This document shows, piece after piece, positions 60,755 to 64,000 of a DNA stretch of 64,000 bases; positions within the stretch are counted from its first letter, which is position 1; the number at the start of each line of letters is the position of its first letter. The notes beneath the pieces were generated by a model, which was not told where the DNA came from, did no database searches, and saw nothing but the letters and a program-made list of their open reading frames with translations. The DNA comes from Trichopria drosophilae (taxonomy: Eukaryota; Arthropoda; Insecta; Hymenoptera; Diapriidae): assembly GCA_030407085.1 (NCBI GenBank), contig CM059584.1, positions 143,892,001 through 143,956,000 on the forward strand, written 5' to 3'. The translations under genes and the position numbers were made by a program.

Positions 60755-62445
60755 TTAAAAAACAAGAAAGGGGAAGAGATAGATAGAATTACCAATGAAC
60801 CATGGAAAGAGGGCGAGGAAAAGGTTGTAAAGAAGCTATGGAATGTAACAAAAATGGTGCTAGAGGAAAGATTTTCCAGAGAAGTAAAAAACAGGTTTTG
60901 TCGATCCTATCTGGAAAAAAAATAAAAAGGTGACCGAAACTTGTAGGGGAGTTACGTTGGCGTACATATGTTATGAGGTATACACAAATATGGTGTTTAA
61001 GGGATTGGTGGGGAAGTTGGAGAGAGTGGAACGGGTTACAAATGTAGGTTTTACGAAAGGGAGAAAAACAGCTGAAAGTACCAGTCTTAAAATATGGAGT
61101 GAGTAAAAGGTTGAAGAAAAAAGAAAAGATAAATGTTTATAGATCTAAAGCAGCCTTTTTGCTTTTGATCCTCTTTTAACCAAGTGAATAGATAGAGAAA
61201 GGTACAGTGAGAAATTATCTAAATAATAGGGATAAGTGAGGGGACGATTGACAATGTGAGGAAGATATACGAGGAATTAAGGTGTATCGTGAAAATAGAA
61301 TATTTTAAAAGAATTTTGGGTGGGAATTTGCGATACGTCAGGACGCCCAATAAGTCCAATGTTTATTAATATATAGCGGATATGAAAGACGAGATAAAAA
61401 AAGGACGAAAGAAAAAAAGCCGGGTGCGTCAACTAACCGAGGTTGGCCGAGGCGCATCTTACCCTGCCCCTCGGATCGCTCTCCGCTTCCTTATTTGCCC
61501 TAGGTTTATTGGAAATGAGAAGGCGTAATCACTACAGTATGCACTAGTTGCAGAAGATGAAGAAGAGTTGAGAGATATGATTAGAGGAATTAAGAAAATC
61601 TAGAAGAGAATAGTGGTGCTGAAATGTGAAAAATTGTGGTGTTTGGAAATAAAAAGAAAAGAGAAATGAAAGGTTTTGGTGGTGGGGGGATGAAAAACTG
61701 GAAAAGGTAAAAACAAATAAATGTTCGGGTTATGTATTCCAAAGAAGGGGGGCATATTCGAAAGGAAATGAGAAAAGGTAGAGTACCAATGGGATGGATA
61801 TGGCGTTGTGGAGACAGGAAATCTGAAAGAGGCACAAGGTGGAGGGTTAAGCCCGTTGACTCTATTAGAACAGGGATTTGATACTACTGAGTAGAAATAT
61901 GGGGGATATAGGCAATAGAAGGAGATTGAAGAGATACAAGAAAAATTACTCAGGGTGGATAATTAGACAGGGCAACACCGGGCTATGTATTATAGAAGGA
62001 ATTAAAAGTAAATAAATTAAGGGTAGAAACAGAATGGAGAGCGGGAAGATTTGAAAATAGGCTTGAGGAATAGAAGGTAAGATAGAGAGTATATTTCTGA
62101 CGAATAAAAGAAAGGATGAAAGAATGTGAATAGGATTGGATGTGAGCGAGTTTAGAGAGGAAAGATTACTTATGATTGGTAGGGATGAGTTGAGAGAGAA
62201 TACAGGAAATAAATGGGAGTTAGTAAGGGAATGAAATAATGAGGTAGATTGAGAAGAAAAAAGATAGAGGTCTAAATCATGCACGAGGTATCAAAAATTA
62301 AACAACATCAAAATGTGTAAGAGGGAAGAATGGAAAAAGGTAGCAAGAATTGCAAGATGAGGATGCGGATGGAAAGAAAGGGCAAATAAGTATTGGATGG
62401 AGGAGGAACAAACAATAAATTGTGCGAAAAGTGTATGCCTTATTG
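60755..62445 (+). pseudogene. R1-like LINE ORF2 relic (reverse transcriptase to C-terminus)
   Basis: Plus-strand pieces in the right order: CRGVTLAYICYEVYTNMVFK (about 60,936-60,995) and VTNVGFTKGRKTAE fit the first reverse-transcriptase blocks. A split DLK/AAF at about 61,145 is motif A with a frame slip; RKIYEELRCIVK, RQDAQ (for RQGCP) and IADMKDEIKKGRK (about 61,373-61,411) follow. SLQYALVAEDEEELRDMIRG (about 61,530-61,590) shows that the YADD catalytic box has been lost to YA-L. Next come GYVFQRRGAYSKG (about 61,731), TPGYVL, LRVETEWRAGRFENRLEE (about 62,018-62,071) and the terminal WKKVARIAR ... YWMEEEQ (about 62,331-62,412). Many stops and slips; clearly dead. A GC-rich insert of about 90 bp sits near 61,415-61,500. 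Minus-strand frames at 61,590-61,835 and 61,946-62,284 are shadows. Confidence 0.82.
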
Positions 62446-63036
62446 GCACTCCACCATTGAGACTTTAATTCTATTTATTGAACGTAATTTGCAATTAACG
62501 GTCCGACAATTCAACATACATTTATGGAAATTCGTTAACTTATATTGAACGTTTATTTTTATTTATTTCGAATTTTGGGATGGATTTGGTAGATTGTAAG
62601 TATTCCGTAAAATTCGATGAGTTAATTGTACTGGTTTTGTTGTCATCAGGAAAGCTGATGCGTTTATAAACAACTTTTTGGGAGGAATTCTTATGCATAG
62701 GAATGTTAAAAAACCTTGAAAATGAATTATACGAGCTGCTTTCCTTTATTTATATACAATGAAGTAAACAAAATTATATTTCAGAACATACCTCACAAAC
62801 AGTGAATATTTAGTAAAGTGTGATTTGAGCCATACTCGTATATGCATTTCGAAACAAATTAAACCATTTTCAATTTTTTTCACTTGAGCGAATTATATGC
62901 ATTAAGTGTATACTGGGAACATTTTATGAATAATGGTTCAGAAGTATTCAAAAAATTAAGTGGTATTTACATAAGTCAGTGCGTCTTCTCCAGTACCTGC
63001 TTTATAATTGTAACCGTCAAGTTATTCTACATATAG
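62446..63036. other. AT-rich non-coding DNA
   Basis: The first part may include the LINE 3' untranslated region. Nothing else is seen. Confidence 0.5.
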
Positions 63037-63197
63037 TTAACCCCTAGTTCCGACTGCTATTTTAAGGCCTTTTCCTCCCTCTACCTGGGTAAAATATGTC
63101 CTGCCGTTTGAAAATACTTATAGTTGTGCAATTTATAAAGTACAATTTGAATTTCCTCTGGGTCAAAAACGACCCATCCGTTGGGATTAAGGGTTGA
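63037..63197. mobile_element. Short TTAA-type MITE (element E)
   Basis: TTAA (63,037-63,040) then CCCCTAGTTCCGACTGC; the right end reads CCGTTGGGATTAAGGG then TTGA (63,194-63,197, a diverged TTAA). The interior includes the self-complementary GGGTCAAAAACGACCC (about 63,161). About 153 bp, no coding. Confidence 0.6.
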
Positions 63198-64000
63198 TAG
63201 ATTTTATAGCAAAATATAATACACTGAACCCCTGTTATGATTTAATTAACTTCAGAATATACGACAAAAACGCGAGAAACACAATAAATACAAAAAATTT
63301 TAAGTTCGCGCTTAGGTCAAGTATATCCTTAAACAAATACTTTATTCGTAAACAAGATCAATTTTTGTCTATATATTTTATTATAGCCCGCTCATCAAGA
63401 ATTGATAAATACTTAAGCTTTACAGAGTAATTGCACTTCAAAGCAACCCTTCAATATTTTACCAAATACTTATTTTCGTACATTATATGGTCACACTTGA
63501 AAAAACTGAGATGACACTGACTATCTATCAAAACGTCAATTGCTTCAAACATCAAATCATCTCGAAGTTTCAAGATCCGGGTTGAAAAGACAAATAAAAC
63601 TTTCGAACAACAATGGAACTTTTCCTTTTGAACCGGTTAAGTCGCTTTATTCTGCTCGCTCGGTGTATTTGGCGACTTCCAAACTCGATAAACTAGAAAA
63701 CAACAAGAATACCTTATCTTATAAGAATTCAAGAATTCGCCACCGCGACGTTTAACGCAGTAAGACGTTCCTCGCGTTACAGGGCGAACGTACACGCGAG
63801 TTCAAGCGACGAAGTTTATAATTGCCGGCTGAAAAATGAACCCGGTCGTTTCGATGACCTCCGAACGAGTTTTTTACAACTCGTTCCGTTAAGAAAAAAA
63901 AATAAAAGAAGAAGACGGTTAGGAAAGTTTCCCGAGCGAACAAGTTATCGATCGCCAGTCTAGGGTACCTTTTATATCCGTTTCAGTAGCGCGTAAATTG
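63198..64000. other. Non-coding DNA, GC-richer toward the window end
   Basis: AT-rich to about 63,530, then more balanced with CpG. Short frames at 63,540-63,755 (+) and 63,752-63,943 (-) show no domain. The patch continues beyond the window, so an exon or promoter edge outside cannot be excluded. Confidence 0.35.

Noticed and set aside
61590..62284. Two minus-strand Phe/Pro/Ser-rich frames
   Set aside because: Shadows of the plus-strand LINE relic, which has matching family motifs.

Overview
The window looks like a gene-poor, strongly AT-rich stretch of an animal nuclear genome, most likely an insect and possibly a hymenopteran. The grounds for this are the lack of dense open reading frames, the short CpG-bearing patches in AT-rich DNA, and the transposon types present. 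One of these is an R1-like LINE whose protein pattern I associate with ant, bee and wasp genomes; that link is from memory, not from a search. I see no intact host protein-coding gene, no functional tRNA or rRNA gene, no CRISPR array and no bacterial-type operon. Most open frames over 60 codons are chance frames or antisense shadows.

What can be read is mostly mobile DNA. Class I elements are: (i) a LINE 3' fragment at about 2.0-2.6 kb and a longer decayed copy of the same kind at 60.8-62.4 kb (+); (ii) a Jockey-like LINE at 27.9-29.8 kb (-), with a nearly complete gag-like ORF1 and an ORF2 reduced to its first and last codons by a large internal deletion; (iii) a DIRS-like, tyrosine-recombinase retrotransposon relic at 44.3-46.9 kb (+), with gag, a reverse transcriptase that keeps its catalytic aspartates, and recombinase pieces; (iv) two copies of a tRNA-derived SINE at 35.3 and 52.4 kb.

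Class II elements are: a 3.3-kb transposon at 18,370-21,700 with 476-bp terminal inverted repeats (TIRs), a 4-bp target duplication and a broken DDE-like transposase; five elements with TTAA/CCC...GGG/TTAA-type ends (6.0, 38.7, 42.0, 59.1 and 63.0 kb); a TA-flanked MITE (59.5 kb); foldback elements (12.8 and 54.4 kb); a TIR element with internal direct repeats (15.5 kb); and a TIR element carrying a GACG array (60.0 kb). Relics of several of these lie elsewhere in the window.

Between the mobile elements are long unique AT-rich stretches. They are punctuated by GC- and CpG-richer patches near 4.2-4.9, 14.4-15.1, 17.7-18.0, 22.1-24.2, 26.2-27.1, 31.1-32.0, 38.0-38.6, 47.9-48.5, 55.0-55.3, 57.5-57.9 and 63.6-64.0 kb. 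These are the best candidates for conserved regulatory DNA or unrecognised exons. One contains a perfect match to the NRF-1/Erect-wing palindrome. A decayed coding block on the minus strand at 32.3-33.0 kb has no family I can name.
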